64,000 bases of DNA from Billgrantia tianxiuensis (GCF_009834345.1 NZ_CP035042.1:2356001-2420000), one strand, 5' to 3'; counted from the stretch's first letter, positions 49,993-61,317 are shown. Numbers and translations: made by a program. Notes: generated by a model not told the origin, from the letters alone.

Positions 49993-50310
49993 ATGGACCA
50001 AGGCAGCCATCAGCAGCCCGAATTGCGCGTCTACCTGCATGTCTGGCTGTGGCTATTCGTGCTTAGCGTGCTCTCGTACCTGGTGGACCTCTCGGGTCTC
50101 GAGGGTATTCTCAAGTGGGGCCTGATCACTCTGTTGATGTTGCTAAAGGCAGGGCTGATCGTGGCCTTCTTCATGCACATGGCTTGGGAGCGCCTGTCGA
50201 TCATCTACACGGTACTGCTGCCGCCGGCGGCGCTACTGTTCCTGGCAGTCTTGATGGCGTTGGAAGCGAACTATACGCTCAGTTCCCGCCTGACTTTCTT
50301 TACCGGCTGA
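49993..50310 (+). CDS. cytochrome c oxidase subunit IV
   Basis: The 105-residue protein has three hydrophobic helices and the subunit IV/CyoD motif LLKAGLIVAFFMHMAWER (about 51-68). It is the last gene of the caa3-type oxidase operon. I chose the ATG at 49993 because TAGGAGGC lies directly upstream; a longer frame to 49948 is the frameshifted tail of the preceding gene. Confidence 0.9.
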   Translation: MDQGSHQQPELRVYLHVWLWLFVLSVLSYLVDLSGLEGILKWGLITLLMLLKAGLIVAFFMHMAWERLSIIYTVLLPPAALLFLAVLMALEANYTLSSRLTFFTG

Positions 50311-50462
50311 GGCTTGCAACGGCGACGTTTTCCGAACGTAATGGGGGCGTAGGAGATTGATGCTTGCGCGGGCATTTCGCCAACCGGCGTCGTGATGCCC
50401 AAGCCGATCGGCAGCCAGGCGGGTGAACTTTGTCTCCATGAACCAGGAATAGACCTGCTCCC

Positions 50463-51160
50463 ATGTCTCGGACGACGCGGCTTTTCGATCTCATGCAAGT
50501 GCTTCGACGCCATCGTCGTCCGGTCAGCGGTACCGCGCTGGCCCGAGAACTCGACGTCTCGTTGCGTACCCTCTATCGCGACATCGCCTCGCTACGTGCC
50601 ATTGGCGCCGAAATCGAGGGTGAGCCGGGGATGGGTTACCTGCTCCGCCCCGGCTTGATGCTGCCACCGCTGATGTTCACGGAAGAGGAGCTCGAAGCGC
50701 TGACCTTGGGGCTCAGGTGGGTGGAGCGCCGCGCGGACGATGGCCTGTCGCGTGCGGCTGGGGATGCCCTGGCCAAGGTGGCCGCCGTGCTACCGGCGAA
50801 CTGCGTCACAGGATGCAGGACTCGGCGCTATTGGTGGGGCCCGGGTGGGACAAGCCCCAGGTGGTCGATCTCGAGGTGCTGCGTCATGCCATTCGCAGCG
50901 AGCGCAAGCTGCGCATCGAGTATCGCGACCAGAAAGGGGAGCGCTCTACGCGCGTGATCTGGCCCATCGCCATTGCCTTCTTCGAGTCGACTCGCCTCGT
51001 CGTTGCCTGGTGTGAGCTGAGACGGGACTTTCGCAGCTTTCGTGCCGATCGAATCGAAGCGGGCGATTCGCTGGATGAACGTTACCCAAGGCCGCGAGCG
51101 CTATTGGAGAAGGAGTGGCTGGACACCCTACTGCCAGAATCTGTCAGTGTCGAGCGGTAG
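50463..51160 (+). CDS. YafY-type HTH/WYL regulator (frameshifted)
   Basis: The N-terminal frame carries a DeoR-like winged helix (MSRTTRLFDLMQVLRRHRRP, then SLRTLYRDIASLRAIG at about 33-48). The WYL domain (LRIEYRDQKGERSTRVIWP and the ending with FRSFRADRIEAG) is in a second frame. One G is missing near 50798 (LPAELRHRMQ). Repaired length is 232 residues, standard for the family. WYL regulators bind small molecules or nucleotides. The GST gene follows 36 bases downstream, a common pairing, so it probably controls that gene. Confidence 0.87.
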
Positions 51161-51196
51161 GCTGTCGCTACCTCAAACCGAAGGGAGCAGCACCCC

Positions 51197-51844
51197 ATGA
51201 AACACGACATCGTTTTCTATACCAATCCTATGTCGCGGGCCGCCATCGTGCACTGGATGCTGGAGGAGATCGGCCAGCCCTACCGCATGGAGGTGCTCGA
51301 GTTCGGGTCGCCGATGAAGTCGCCGGATTACCTGGCCGTCAATCCGATGGGCAAGGTGCCGGCGATCCGCCATGGCGATAGCGTGGTGACTGAAGCTGCG
51401 GCGATCTGCGCCTACCTCGCCGAGGCCTTCCCTGAAGCCGGGTTGCTGCCGGCACCCGAGGCTCGCGGAGACTACTACCGCTGGCTGTTCTTCGCCGCCG
51501 GGCCGGTGGAGATGGCCCTGTCGCTCAAGCATGCCGGTTTCTCGCTTACGGCGGAGCAGGAGATGCAGTTCGGTTGCGGCTCCTATGAAGCCGTCGTCGA
51601 TACCCTCGCCAGGGCAGTGGCGGGGCGCAAGTACATCGCGGGCGATACCTTTACCGCCGCGGATGTCTATGTCGGCTCGCATATCGGCTGGGGCATGCAA
51701 TTCGGTACGTTGGAGAAGCGCCCCGAATTCGAGGCGTATTGGGCCGGCTTGAAGGATCGCCCGGCCAATCTCCGCTGCGAGGCGTTCATGGCCGAGGCCA
51801 TGGCCAGCCAGACAGGTGCGGACGGGCAACCCACCGCGCTATGA
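51197..51844 (+). CDS. glutathione S-transferase family protein
   Basis: A 215-residue protein with an N-terminal thioredoxin-like domain (FYTNPMSRAAIVHWMLEEIG, residues 6-25; the glutathione-site VNPMGKVPAI and EAAAICAYLAE at about 49-76) and a helical C-terminal domain (GDTFTAADVYVGSHIGWGM, about 144-162). It probably conjugates glutathione to electrophiles in the cytoplasm. It lies directly behind the WYL regulator. Confidence 0.92.
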   Translation: MKHDIVFYTNPMSRAAIVHWMLEEIGQPYRMEVLEFGSPMKSPDYLAVNPMGKVPAIRHGDSVVTEAAAICAYLAEAFPEAGLLPAPEARGDYYRWLFFAAGPVEMALSLKHAGFSLTAEQEMQFGCGSYEAVVDTLARAVAGRKYIAGDTFTAADVYVGSHIGWGMQFGTLEKRPEFEAYWAGLKDRPANLRCEAFMAEAMASQTGADGQPTAL

Positions 51845-51943
51845 GTATGCCGGGCCGCGACCGAATGATTGAGATCCGATCGCGGCCCGCCGCCGGCTTC
51901 AAGCGGCGCATGCCGCGATCGGAGGTTCGAAGCAAGCGCGAAG

Positions 51944-53134
51944 ATGAGTGATCGTATCGAGGCACTCGACGTGCTGCGCGGCGTAGCGCTGCTTGGCATT
52001 CTGGTCATGAACGTGCAGGCGTTCGCCATGCCCCAGGCCGCCTATATGAACCCGACTGCCTGGGGGCGCCTGGAGGGAGTCGACCTGGCCGCCTGGCTGG
52101 TCTCGCATCTGCTTGCCGACCAGAAGATGATGGCGCTGTTCTCCATGCTGTTCGGCGCCGGCATCGTGCTGTTCACCGAACGGGCGGAGGCTGCGGGGCG
52201 CCCGGTGGGCTCCTTGCATTTCCGCCGCCAAGGCTGGCTGCTGCTCTTCGGCGTCGTTCATGCGTACCTGATCTGGTACGGCGACATACTCTTCACTTAC
52301 GCCGTTTGCGGCATGCTGCTGTATCCCTGTCGCCGACTATCGCCCGCCATTCAATTGATCCTGGGGCTGACGTTGCTGTCGGTGGCCTCGGCGATCTTCC
52401 TCTTTCTCGGCGGCACGATGTCGATGTGGCCGGAGGCCGAGCGGCTCGCCTTGCAGGCGGAGTGGCACCCTCCCGTCGAACAGCTGCAGACCGAGATAGC
52501 GCGCTATCGCAGCGGCTGGTTCGAGCAGTTCCCTTACCGCGCTGAGCTGGCCTTCGAGGTGCAGACCTTCACACTGCTGGTGTGGGGCTTGTGGCGGGCG
52601 GCGGGCCTGATGCTGATAGGCATGGCGCTGTACCGCCTTGGCGTGCTGAGTGGCCAGGCTGGCAGGCGAACCTATGTGGCCATGCTCGGCGCCGCCCTGA
52701 CACTGGGGCTGCCAGTGGTTGCCTATGGCATCTACTGGAATTTCGCCAACGGCTGGGGGCCGAGCTCGCTGTTCGTCGGCACCCAGTTCAACTACTGGGG
52801 CAGCGTCCTGGTCAGCCTGGGCTGGGTCGCATGCGTCATGCTGGCGCTCAAGGCGGCGTGGCTCCCCGGGCTCACTCGCAAGCTGGCTGCGGTAGGGCGG
52901 ACGGCTTTCAGCCAGTACATCCTGCAAAGCGTACTGTGCAGCCTGATCTTCCAGGGGTATGGCCTGGGCTGGTTCGGCCGGGTAGAGCGCAGTGAACAGC
53001 TGGGCATCGTGCTGGCGATCTGGCTGCTGCAGCTGTGGCTGGCAGCGCTATGGCTACGCCATTTCCAGTACGGACCGCTGGAGTGGCTGTGGCGCAGCCT
53101 GACTTATCGACGCGCTCAGCCCTTCAGGCGATAA
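51944..53134 (+). CDS. DUF418 (YeiB-like) membrane protein
   Basis: The protein has about ten transmembrane helices, the N-terminal RIEALDVLRGVALLGILVMN (about 4-23) and a C-terminal DUF418 domain with GRTAFSQYILQSVLCSLIF (about 318-336) and a final PLEWLWRSLTYRR. These are hallmarks of the YeiB family. The function is unknown; members resemble acyltransferase-3 proteins. The ATG at 51944 matches the family start, preceding in-frame sequence does not. Confidence 0.9.
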   Translation: MSDRIEALDVLRGVALLGILVMNVQAFAMPQAAYMNPTAWGRLEGVDLAAWLVSHLLADQKMMALFSMLFGAGIVLFTERAEAAGRPVGSLHFRRQGWLLLFGVVHAYLIWYGDILFTYAVCGMLLYPCRRLSPAIQLILGLTLLSVASAIFLFLGGTMSMWPEAERLALQAEWHPPVEQLQTEIARYRSGWFEQFPYRAELAFEVQTFTLLVWGLWRAAGLMLIGMALYRLGVLSGQAGRRTYVAMLGAALTLGLPVVAYGIYWNFANGWGPSSLFVGTQFNYWGSVLVSLGWVACVMLALKAAWLPGLTRKLAAVGRTAFSQYILQSVLCSLIFQGYGLGWFGRVERSEQLGIVLAIWLLQLWLAALWLRHFQYGPLEWLWRSLTYRRAQPFRR

Positions 53135-53192
53135 GAGCGGCCCGGCAAACACGACTGGCCATGCCGGGCCTGGGCTCAGGCTCGGTGAAGGT

Positions 53193-53444
53193 TCAAGGTA
53201 GATCCTTGCCGCCGTGGGGATCGGAGGCGTCGTAATCCTGGGTGTCGTCGGGTGGTGACCCGGGTTCGAGCGAGGTCTCGTGCTCGTACTGCCGGGCGGC
53301 CTCGATGGCTTCCGGTTCGGTATCGTGGCGCGAGATCTCCTGCGGCAGGTCGGGGTCGGTGACGTCGAGCACCCGCCAACCGCTTACCAGAACCGCCTCG
53401 CGACTCTCTTCCCTGATCGGCTCGACACGTGCCGTTCGCGTCAT
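53193..53444 (-). CDS. small acidic hypothetical protein
   Basis: An 83-residue, strongly acidic protein (MTRTARVEPIREESREAVL; C terminus rich in Asp, Glu and Pro) without membrane segments. The start at 53444 is supported by GGAGGAAGT directly upstream. The central SGWRVLDVTDPDLPQEISRH could be a small beta-hairpin. I do not recognise a family. Acidity fits a halophilic or halotolerant host. Confidence 0.6.
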   Translation of the reverse strand: MTRTARVEPIREESREAVLVSGWRVLDVTDPDLPQEISRHDTEPEAIEAARQYEHETSLEPGSPPDDTQDYDASDPHGGKDLP

Positions 53445-53608
53445 GACTTCCTCCATGGTGGTTGACCACCTTAACCATGGCAGAGGAAGCCATGCTTGGC
53501 GAATGACGGCGTGGCCGGGACCTGGCCGGAAGGGGCCGCTACGCTTGACCTGACTCGTGCCGCGGTCCATACAGGAAGAGTCACCCGCCCGACAACAGGA
53601 GGTCAGGT

Positions 53609-53761
53609 ATGAAGAAGCTGATAGGACTCGCGGCAGCATGGTGGCTGCGCAAACCGGAAAATCGTGAGAGGCTCAGGCGCAAGGGCAAACAGATGATCGA
53701 CGGCTTTCGTGGTCGTCAGGCGCGCTCGACGGCAGAGCACCAGCGTCGCCGTCATCCGTGA
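53609..53761 (+). CDS. small basic protein with N-terminal hydrophobic segment
   Basis: A 50-residue reading frame starts MKKLIGLAAAWWLRKPENRE and ends in a run of Arg and His. A strong AGGAGG lies six bases before the ATG, which supports real translation. The first 13 residues are short and hydrophobic and the rest is highly basic, so it might associate with membranes or nucleic acids. No family recognised. Confidence 0.55.
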   Translation: MKKLIGLAAAWWLRKPENRERLRRKGKQMIDGFRGRQARSTAEHQRRRHP

Positions 53762-53851
53762 GTCGTCATCCGTGAAATTCAGGCCCCGGCAGTTACCGGG
53801 GCCTTGTTCGTATCCATTAACCAACCATGAACAGCGAGGCCGACCGAGACC

Positions 53852-54451
53852 ATGAGCCGCCGCATGATGAGCCCAGCCGCGGCTCGCAATCGCCAGCCGA
53901 TACTCGATGTCCTGAGCGTGATCCTGCCCGAACGGGCCCGGATCCTGGAGGTGGCCAGCGGCAGCGGCGAGCACGGGGTGCACTTTGCCGCTGCAAGACC
54001 TGGCTGGGAGTGGCAGCCCAGCGACCCCAATCCCGAGGCGCGCGATTCGATTTCGGCTTGGCGCGAACACGCCGGCCTCGCCAACCTGCAAGCGCCCTTG
54101 CCGCTGGATGTCGGTGGGATATGGCCGGCCGGTCCCTTCGACGCCGTGGTGGCGATCAACCTCGTGCACATCTCGCCGTGGGAAGTGACCGAAGCGCTGA
54201 TGGCGCGAGCGGCGCAGCGGCTGCGAGAGGGCGGGGTACTCTATCTCTACGGACCGTACCGCCGTGACGGTCGCCATACCGCAGCAAGCAACGCCGCCTT
54301 CGATGCCGATCTCAAGGCGCGCGATCCGCGATGGGGCGTGCGTGACCTGGAACAGGTGGTTGGCGAGGCCCAGCCGCATGGCTTCATGCTCGAGCAGACT
54401 GTCGAGATGCCGGCCAACAACCTCAGCGTGGTGCTGCGCCTGCATGCCTGA
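53852..54451 (+). CDS. DUF938 SAM-dependent methyltransferase-like protein
   Basis: The 199-residue protein has the class I methyltransferase glycine-rich loop ILEVASGSGEHGVHFA (about 31-46), then WQPSDPNPEA (motif II region, about 53-62) and INLVHISPWE (about 100-109). The family ending is NNLSVVLRL. DUF938 proteins are conserved in proteobacteria and their methyl acceptor is unknown. It converges with the small lipoprotein gene, seven bases apart. Confidence 0.9.
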   Translation: MSRRMMSPAAARNRQPILDVLSVILPERARILEVASGSGEHGVHFAAARPGWEWQPSDPNPEARDSISAWREHAGLANLQAPLPLDVGGIWPAGPFDAVVAINLVHISPWEVTEALMARAAQRLREGGVLYLYGPYRRDGRHTAASNAAFDADLKARDPRWGVRDLEQVVGEAQPHGFMLEQTVEMPANNLSVVLRLHA

Positions 54452-54457
54452 GCGGTG

Positions 54458-54682
54458 TCACTGCTCCGCTTCGCTGCGGGTCTCGTCGACCTGTCCCGGT
54501 ACGCGATAGCGTACGCCTTCGGCCTGGCGATCGTCCTCGTAGCGCCGGGTTTCCTCCTCGGCCGGGACGCCCCATAGGGTCTCGCGGTTGCCGTCTTCGT
54601 AGGTGTAGGTGGTGCAGCCCGCGAGCAGGGCGAGGCCAAGGGCAAGACCAAGAGGAAATGCGAGGCGCAGCATGGTAATCAC
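54458..54682 (-). CDS. small lipoprotein
   Basis: A 74-residue protein with a lipoprotein signal peptide (hydrophobic Leu/Gly/Ala run and lipobox LAGC, Cys at about 23) and a short, charged mature region (TYTYEDGNRETLWGVPAEEE). It is expected to be anchored to the outer membrane. An ATG at 54673 is an alternative start. Function unknown. Confidence 0.72.
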   Translation of the reverse strand: MITMLRLAFPLGLALGLALLAGCTTYTYEDGNRETLWGVPAEEETRRYEDDRQAEGVRYRVPGQVDETRSEAEQ

Positions 54683-54758
54683 GTGGAATCCCTTCGATGG
54701 GTGGTTCAGCGGCCAGCCTGAGGCCAGACCGCAAGGTCGTCAAGTGGTTGAAGCGGCT

Positions 54759-56018
54759 TCATCCCGACCAGCCCAGCAGGATCGGGACATAGACCACCAG
54801 CAGCAGGACCGCGATCAGGCCCAGCAGGTAAGGCAGGATGGCGCGAGTGATCCGCTCCAGCGGTAGCTGGGTCACCGACGAGGCGACGTAGAGGTTGATG
54901 GCCACCGGCGGCGTGATCATGCCGATTGCCAGGCCCATCACGATGATGATGCCGAAGTGGATCGGGTCGATACCGAGCTGGCCGACCAGCGGCAGCAGCA
55001 CCGGCGTAAGGATGATCAGGGCGCTGGCGGTTTCGATGAACACGCCGGTGAGCAGGATCACTGCCACTACCAGCAGCATGATCACGTAGGGGTTGGTCGA
55101 GAGAGACAGCACCGCCTGGGCGATGGCGCCGGGGACCTGCCAGCTGGAGAGCGTCCAGCTCAGCACCGCCGAGGTGGCGATGACCAGCATGATCACCGCA
55201 GTGGTGATCGCCGAGCGGATCAGGATGCGATAGACGTCGGCCAAGGAAAGATTGCGATAGACGAACAGCGAGACGAGCAGGGCGTAATTGACGGCTACCA
55301 CGGCCGCTTCGCTCGGCGTGAAAATGCCGGAAAAGATGCCACCGAGAATGATCACTGGCGTCATCAGGCCCCAGCTCGCCCCCTTGAAGGTGCGCCAGAT
55401 CGTCGCCGGTGACAGCGCGGTACCGCGCGGGTAGTTGCGCCGATAGGCCTGAACGATGGCGATGGCGGCGAGCCCGATCCCCATCAGGATGCCTGGCACG
55501 ATGCCGTTCAGGAACAGCTTCGATACCGACTGCTGGGCGATGACTGCATAGATGATCATCGGCACCGAAGGCGGTATCACCACGCCGATGGTGCCGCTGG
55601 CGGCGATCAGGCTGGCCGCCGAGGCCGGATCGTAGCCCTTGCGCTTGAGCTCGGGCACCAGGCTCGAGCCCACCGCGGCGGTGGTGGCGGCGCCGGAGCC
55701 GGAAATGGCCGCAAAGAACATGCCGGCGCCCACCGACACGATGGAGAGGCCACCCTTGAGAAAGCCGAACAGCGAGTCGGCGAAATCGACCAGCTTCTCG
55801 CTCACCTTGCCCTGGGCCATCAGGTCGCCGGCCAGGATGAACATCGGTACGGCCACCAGGGCGAAGGAGTTGATGCCCTGGAACATCTGCTGGGTCACCA
55901 CCATCAGCGGCACACCCTGGGCGTTGAGGGCGAGCAATGAACTGGCACCGATGGCGAGCGCGATCGGTACGCCCAGCAGCATGAAGGCGAAGAACAGCAC
56001 GAACAGCAGGGCGGTCAT
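54759..56018 (-). CDS. TRAP transporter large permease DctM
   Basis: The 419-residue protein has about 12 transmembrane helices and the DctM patterns VPMFILAGDLMAQGKVSEKL (about 57-76), SGSGAATTAAVGS (about 110-122) and the IPPSVPMIIY loop (about 150-159). With DctQ it forms the Na+-driven TRAP membrane unit. Its start overlaps dctQ by four bases. The imported acid is unknown. Confidence 0.94.
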   Translation of the reverse strand: MTALLFVLFFAFMLLGVPIALAIGASSLLALNAQGVPLMVVTQQMFQGINSFALVAVPMFILAGDLMAQGKVSEKLVDFADSLFGFLKGGLSIVSVGAGMFFAAISGSGAATTAAVGSSLVPELKRKGYDPASAASLIAASGTIGVVIPPSVPMIIYAVIAQQSVSKLFLNGIVPGILMGIGLAAIAIVQAYRRNYPRGTALSPATIWRTFKGASWGLMTPVIILGGIFSGIFTPSEAAVVAVNYALLVSLFVYRNLSLADVYRILIRSAITTAVIMLVIATSAVLSWTLSSWQVPGAIAQAVLSLSTNPYVIMLLVVAVILLTGVFIETASALIILTPVLLPLVGQLGIDPIHFGIIIVMGLAIGMITPPVAINLYVASSVTQLPLERITRAILPYLLGLIAVLLLVVYVPILLGWSG

Positions 56019-56557
56019 GGCGGCGGCTCCTCGGCGGTGCCACTGCCGGTCTCGCCTGCCTGAGGGCCCTTGACGATGAACTCGACGATGTCGACCAGGG
56101 CGTACCAGGCCATGATGGCGGCGGCGAGGGGTATCACGGCGTAGACGTAGGTCATCGACAGCCGTAGCGAAGCCGAGCGCTGGAAGCTTTGCACCTGCAT
56201 GTAGCGATAGCCGATCACGACCAGCGCGATCATGAAGCCCAGTGCCACCAGTACCGCGGCGATACGCGCCAGTTGGGCCAGGCGCGGGGGCAGGGCGTCG
56301 ACGACGAAGGTCACGGCGATATGGCGACCACGCTGGAACGCCAGGGTGGCGCCGAGGAAGGTGATCCAGATCAGCAGGAAGCGCGCGACTTCCTCGGTCC
56401 AGCCCACCGCGGTGAAGAAGACGCGGGAGACGATCTGCAGCGTGATCACGCCGATCAACGCCGCCATGCCCAGGAACACGATGGGCTGGATGACGGCGTC
56501 GAGGGCGCGCTCGCTACGCTGCAGCAAGCTCGTGAGAGCGTGCAGCGGAGCGTTCAC
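56015..56557 (-). CDS. TRAP transporter small permease DctQ
   Basis: A 180-residue protein with four transmembrane helices and the typical EEVARFLLIWITFLGATLAF (about 55-74), then the RGRHIAVTF loop. It partners the large permease encoded next. It begins one base after the dctP stop. The C terminus is a short charged tail. Confidence 0.92.
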   Translation of the reverse strand: MNAPLHALTSLLQRSERALDAVIQPIVFLGMAALIGVITLQIVSRVFFTAVGWTEEVARFLLIWITFLGATLAFQRGRHIAVTFVVDALPPRLAQLARIAAVLVALGFMIALVVIGYRYMQVQSFQRSASLRLSMTYVYAVIPLAAAIMAWYALVDIVEFIVKGPQAGETGSGTAEEPPP

Positions 56558-57553
56558 TTATTGCAGGGCCTCGCGGATGCGGGTGAGGTAGTCGCCGAAC
56601 TGGTCGCCGTATTTCTCGTAGACCCCCTCCACGGCAGCCTGGAACGCCTCGAGGTCGGGGTCCTCGACGATCTCCATGCCGGCGGCGCGCAGCTCGTCGA
56701 GCTGGTCGGCCTCCATCTCGGCGTTCATGCGGCGCTCGTGCTCGGCGGCCTCCTGGGCGGCTTCGATCAGCACCTCCCGGGCGGCTTCCGGCAGCTGGTT
56801 CCAGGCCGGCATGCCCATGACGAAGATGGCCGGTGCGTAGGTGTGGCGCGACAGCGTCATGTGGTCCTGGGTCTCGTAGAGCTTGAACGAGTGGATGACG
56901 TTGACCGGGTTCTCCTGGCCGTCGATGGTGCCCTGCTGCATGGCCGTCAAGGCCTCGGTCCAGGCCATGGGGATGGCGTTGGCGCCGAGTTCACGGAAAG
57001 TGTCGGTATAGACGGGGTTTTCCATTACGCGGATGCGCAGGCCGTCGAGGTCGTCGGGGCTGCGTACCGCCCGTTCGCTGTTGGTCAGGTTGCGGAAACC
57101 GCGTTCGGCGTAGGCCAGCCCCTTGAGGTTGACGTCGGCGAGCTTGTCGAGCAGTTCCTGGCCGATCTCGCCGTCGAGAACCTCGTAGGCGGCTTCCGGC
57201 GAGGGGAACAGGAACGGCAGTTCGAACACCGCCATCTCCTCGACGAAGTTGGCCACCGGGCCGTTGGTGATCACGCCCATGTCGACGGTGCCGATCTGCA
57301 TGCCCTCGAGCAGGGTGCGCTCGTCACCCAGCGAGGCATTGGGGTAGATGTCGATGGAAATGGTGCCATCGGTGCGCTCGGCGACCAGTTCCTGGAACTT
57401 GACCGCGGCGATGTGGAAACCGTCCTGCTCGTTGACCACATGGGCCAGGCGCAGGGTGACGGGATCCATGTCCTCGAAATCGGAGGCCTGGGCAGCGGAA
57501 ACCAGGGCGAGAGAGATGCCGAGTGCCAGCGTGCTGCGTGCGAACGTTTTCAT
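56558..57553 (-). CDS. TRAP transporter substrate-binding protein DctP
   Basis: The 331-residue protein has a Sec signal peptide (KTFARSTLALGISLALVSAAQA, cleavage after about residue 23) and the DctP fold. That includes LRLAHVVNEQDGFHIAAVKF (about 34-53), the ligand Arg region DLDGLRIRVMENPVY (about 165-180) and TMQQGTIDGQENP-like positions near 211-224. It captures an organic anion in the periplasm for DctQM. Being first of the operon is normal. The neighbouring guanidinobutyrate cluster hints at a related acid, but this is speculative. Confidence 0.94.
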   Translation of the reverse strand: MKTFARSTLALGISLALVSAAQASDFEDMDPVTLRLAHVVNEQDGFHIAAVKFQELVAERTDGTISIDIYPNASLGDERTLLEGMQIGTVDMGVITNGPVANFVEEMAVFELPFLFPSPEAAYEVLDGEIGQELLDKLADVNLKGLAYAERGFRNLTNSERAVRSPDDLDGLRIRVMENPVYTDTFRELGANAIPMAWTEALTAMQQGTIDGQENPVNVIHSFKLYETQDHMTLSRHTYAPAIFVMGMPAWNQLPEAAREVLIEAAQEAAEHERRMNAEMEADQLDELRAAGMEIVEDPDLEAFQAAVEGVYEKYGDQFGDYLTRIREALQ

Positions 57554-57695
57554 TATTAATTTTCCTTTGTCGGGTCAAACCGTTGTGGAGGATGCCCCAG
57601 CCAGCCCGACAGGGTCAATCATTAGACCATTATCAAGTAATAGGCTAACAATCTGGCCGACAGGGCGTCAGCCCCATGCGCCAGAGTAGGACGTG

Positions 57696-58183
57696 TCACA
57701 GTAGGCGGTACATCACATGGGCGTCGACCAACCCCAACTGGGGATGGCGGAAGGCGCAGGGCAGGGTGCCGACGATCTCGAAGCCGTGCTTCTGCCACTG
57801 ACGGATCGCCACTTCGTTGGTCGAGACCACCATGTTGAACTGCATGGCGGTGAAACCCAGCTCGCGCGCGACACGTAGCGAATCCTCGCACAGCTTGTTG
57901 GCGATGCCCTGGCCGCGGGCCTGCTCGGCCACCAGGTAGCCGCAGTTGCACACGTGGTCACCGGGGCCCGGCTGGTTGGGCTTGAGGAAATAGGTGCCAA
58001 GAACGCGCCCGCGGGCGTCCTCGGCCACGCGCACGGCGCGCGGCAGCTCGACCCACATGCGATAGGCGTCGGATTCCCGATGTCGCGCGGTACGGCGTAG
58101 CTGTCGCCGGCGTGCAGCACCGGGGCAATGAAATCCCACATGGCGGGCCAGTCACCCGACTGGTAGGGGCGGATGCGGATCAT
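57696..58183 (-). CDS. GNAT-family N-acetyltransferase (frameshifted)
   Basis: The first frame gives MIRIRPYQSGDWPAMWDFIA. The second carries the acetyl-CoA loop YLVAEQARGQGIANKLCEDS (about residues 90-109) and VSTNEVAIRQWQKHGFEIVG. One base is missing in the C run at 58076-58078 (DIGESDAYRMW). Repaired length is 162 residues. GNAT proteins acetylate amines, peptides or antibiotics; the acceptor is not predictable here. It resembles the YjgM-type acetyltransferases. Confidence 0.87.
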
Positions 58184-58255
58184 CGGTGTCCTCCTTGATA
58201 CCTGGCATCGACCCGATTCTACGGCATGTCAGCGTGGAAAGGGCGTCCTCCAATG

Positions 58256-59712
<1,457 letters not shown>

Positions 59713-59716
<4 letters not shown>

Positions 59717-61317
59717 GAATTGATGACCTCGAGCCAGGCGTTGACATCGACTTCGATCAGCAAGGGGCCGTCGCTGGGGCGGGCGGCGAGGGCCCTGGCC
59801 AGCTCGGCGGGATTGCCGATCCGGGTGGCCAGGCAGCCGAAGCCGGCGGCAACGGTCTGGAAGTCAGGCGCCTGGATGTCGACACCGCAACGCGCGACGC
59901 CATGGGCATCCATGTAGCGGCGGATCTCCTCATAGCCCTGGTTGTGCCACAGCACGATCACTACCGGCAGGCGCTCTTCCACGGCGGTGGCGAGCTCGCT
60001 GAGGGTGAACATCACACCGCCGTCGCCGACCAGGGCCACCACGGGAAGTGTGGGCTGGGCCAACTGGGCGCCAAGTGCGGCAGGCAGCCCGTAGCCGAGG
60101 GTGCCGTAGCCGGTGGAGGCGTTGAAATAGCGGCGTGGCTCGGGCTGCGAGACCAGGTGATTGCCGGCATAGACCGGGGCGGTGGAGTCGCCGACCAGGA
60201 TCGCCTCGGGCAGTACCTCGCGCAGGGTGGCATAGAAGGGCACGAAGGGGGCGAATGCCGGGTCGGCAGCGAGTCCCAGCGCCGCGAGGGTGGCCGCGGT
60301 GCGTTCCCTGCCGGCGCGTGAGAGAGGCTCGAGGAAGTGCTCGGCGAGCAATGCCAGGCTGCGCCCGGCCTCGCCCACCAGGCCCAGCGAGACCTGCTGG
60401 TTGCGCACCAGCTGCTGGGCATCGAGGTCGATGCGGATCAGCCTGCCGTGCAGTTCGAAGCCATCGTCGAAGACCACGTCGTAGTCGGTCTCGCCGAGCT
60501 CGGTGCCCACCGCCAGGATCACGTCGGCATTGCGGGCCAGCTCGCGCACGGCGGGTAGAGCCGCGTTGGCGCCCAGGTCGAGAGGATGGTCGCGCCCCAG
60601 CACGCCCTTGGCATTGATGGTGGTAACGGTGGGTGCGTCGAGCCGCTCCACTAGGGTGCGGACCGCCGCGGGTGCCTCGACGCAACCGCCGCCCAGCAGC
60701 ACCAGGGGCCTTTGCGCTTCACGTAGCCAAGCGGCGGCCAGGGCCAACCCCTGGGGATCCGGTACCGGACGGAACAGGCGAGCCGGTGGCGGCAGTTCGA
60801 CCAACGCTACTGGAGCATCGAACAGGTCGATGGGAATCTCGATATGCACCGGCCCCGGTCGTTGGCTCTCGAACACCGCAAAGGCGCGGGCCAGCACCTC
60901 CGGCAGTGCGACGGGGTCGAGCAGGGTATGGCTGAAGCGCGAAACCCCCGCCATCAGTTGCTGTTGGCTCGGCAGCTCGTGCAAGCGGCCCTGACCGCGC
61001 CCCAGGGTATCGCGCCGGTTGACGCTGGAGATGACCAGCATCGGGATGGAGTCGGCCAGCGCCTGACCCATGGCGGTGGCGATGTTGGTCATGCCGGGCC
61101 CAGTGATGATCAGGCACACGCCGGGTTTGCCGGTGGCGCGGGCGTAGCCGTCGGCCATGAAGCCGGCACCTTGTTCGTGGCGCGGGGTGACGTGGCGCAC
61201 GCCGCCATTCTCCAGCCCGCGATAGAGCGCCACGGTGTGCACGCCGGGAATGCCGAACACGGTGTCGACGCCATAGGTATCGCGTAACAGGCGCAACAGC
61301 AACTGGGCACAAGTCAT
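59713..61317 (-). CDS. aruI: 5-guanidino-2-oxopentanoate (2-ketoarginine) decarboxylase
   Basis: This ThDP-dependent enzyme decarboxylates 2-ketoarginine to 4-guanidinobutyraldehyde in the arginine transaminase pathway. The 534-residue protein has the ThDP Glu in TPRHEQGAGFMADGYARATG (about 44-63), a central domain with TTINAKGVLGRDHPL (about 234-248) and the ThDP/Mg motif GDGGVMFTLSELATA...NQGY (about 437-468). The close link to the aldehyde dehydrogenase and to guanidinobutyrase supports this substrate over acetolactate. The matching arginine transaminase gene (aruH) is not in the window. Confidence 0.86.
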
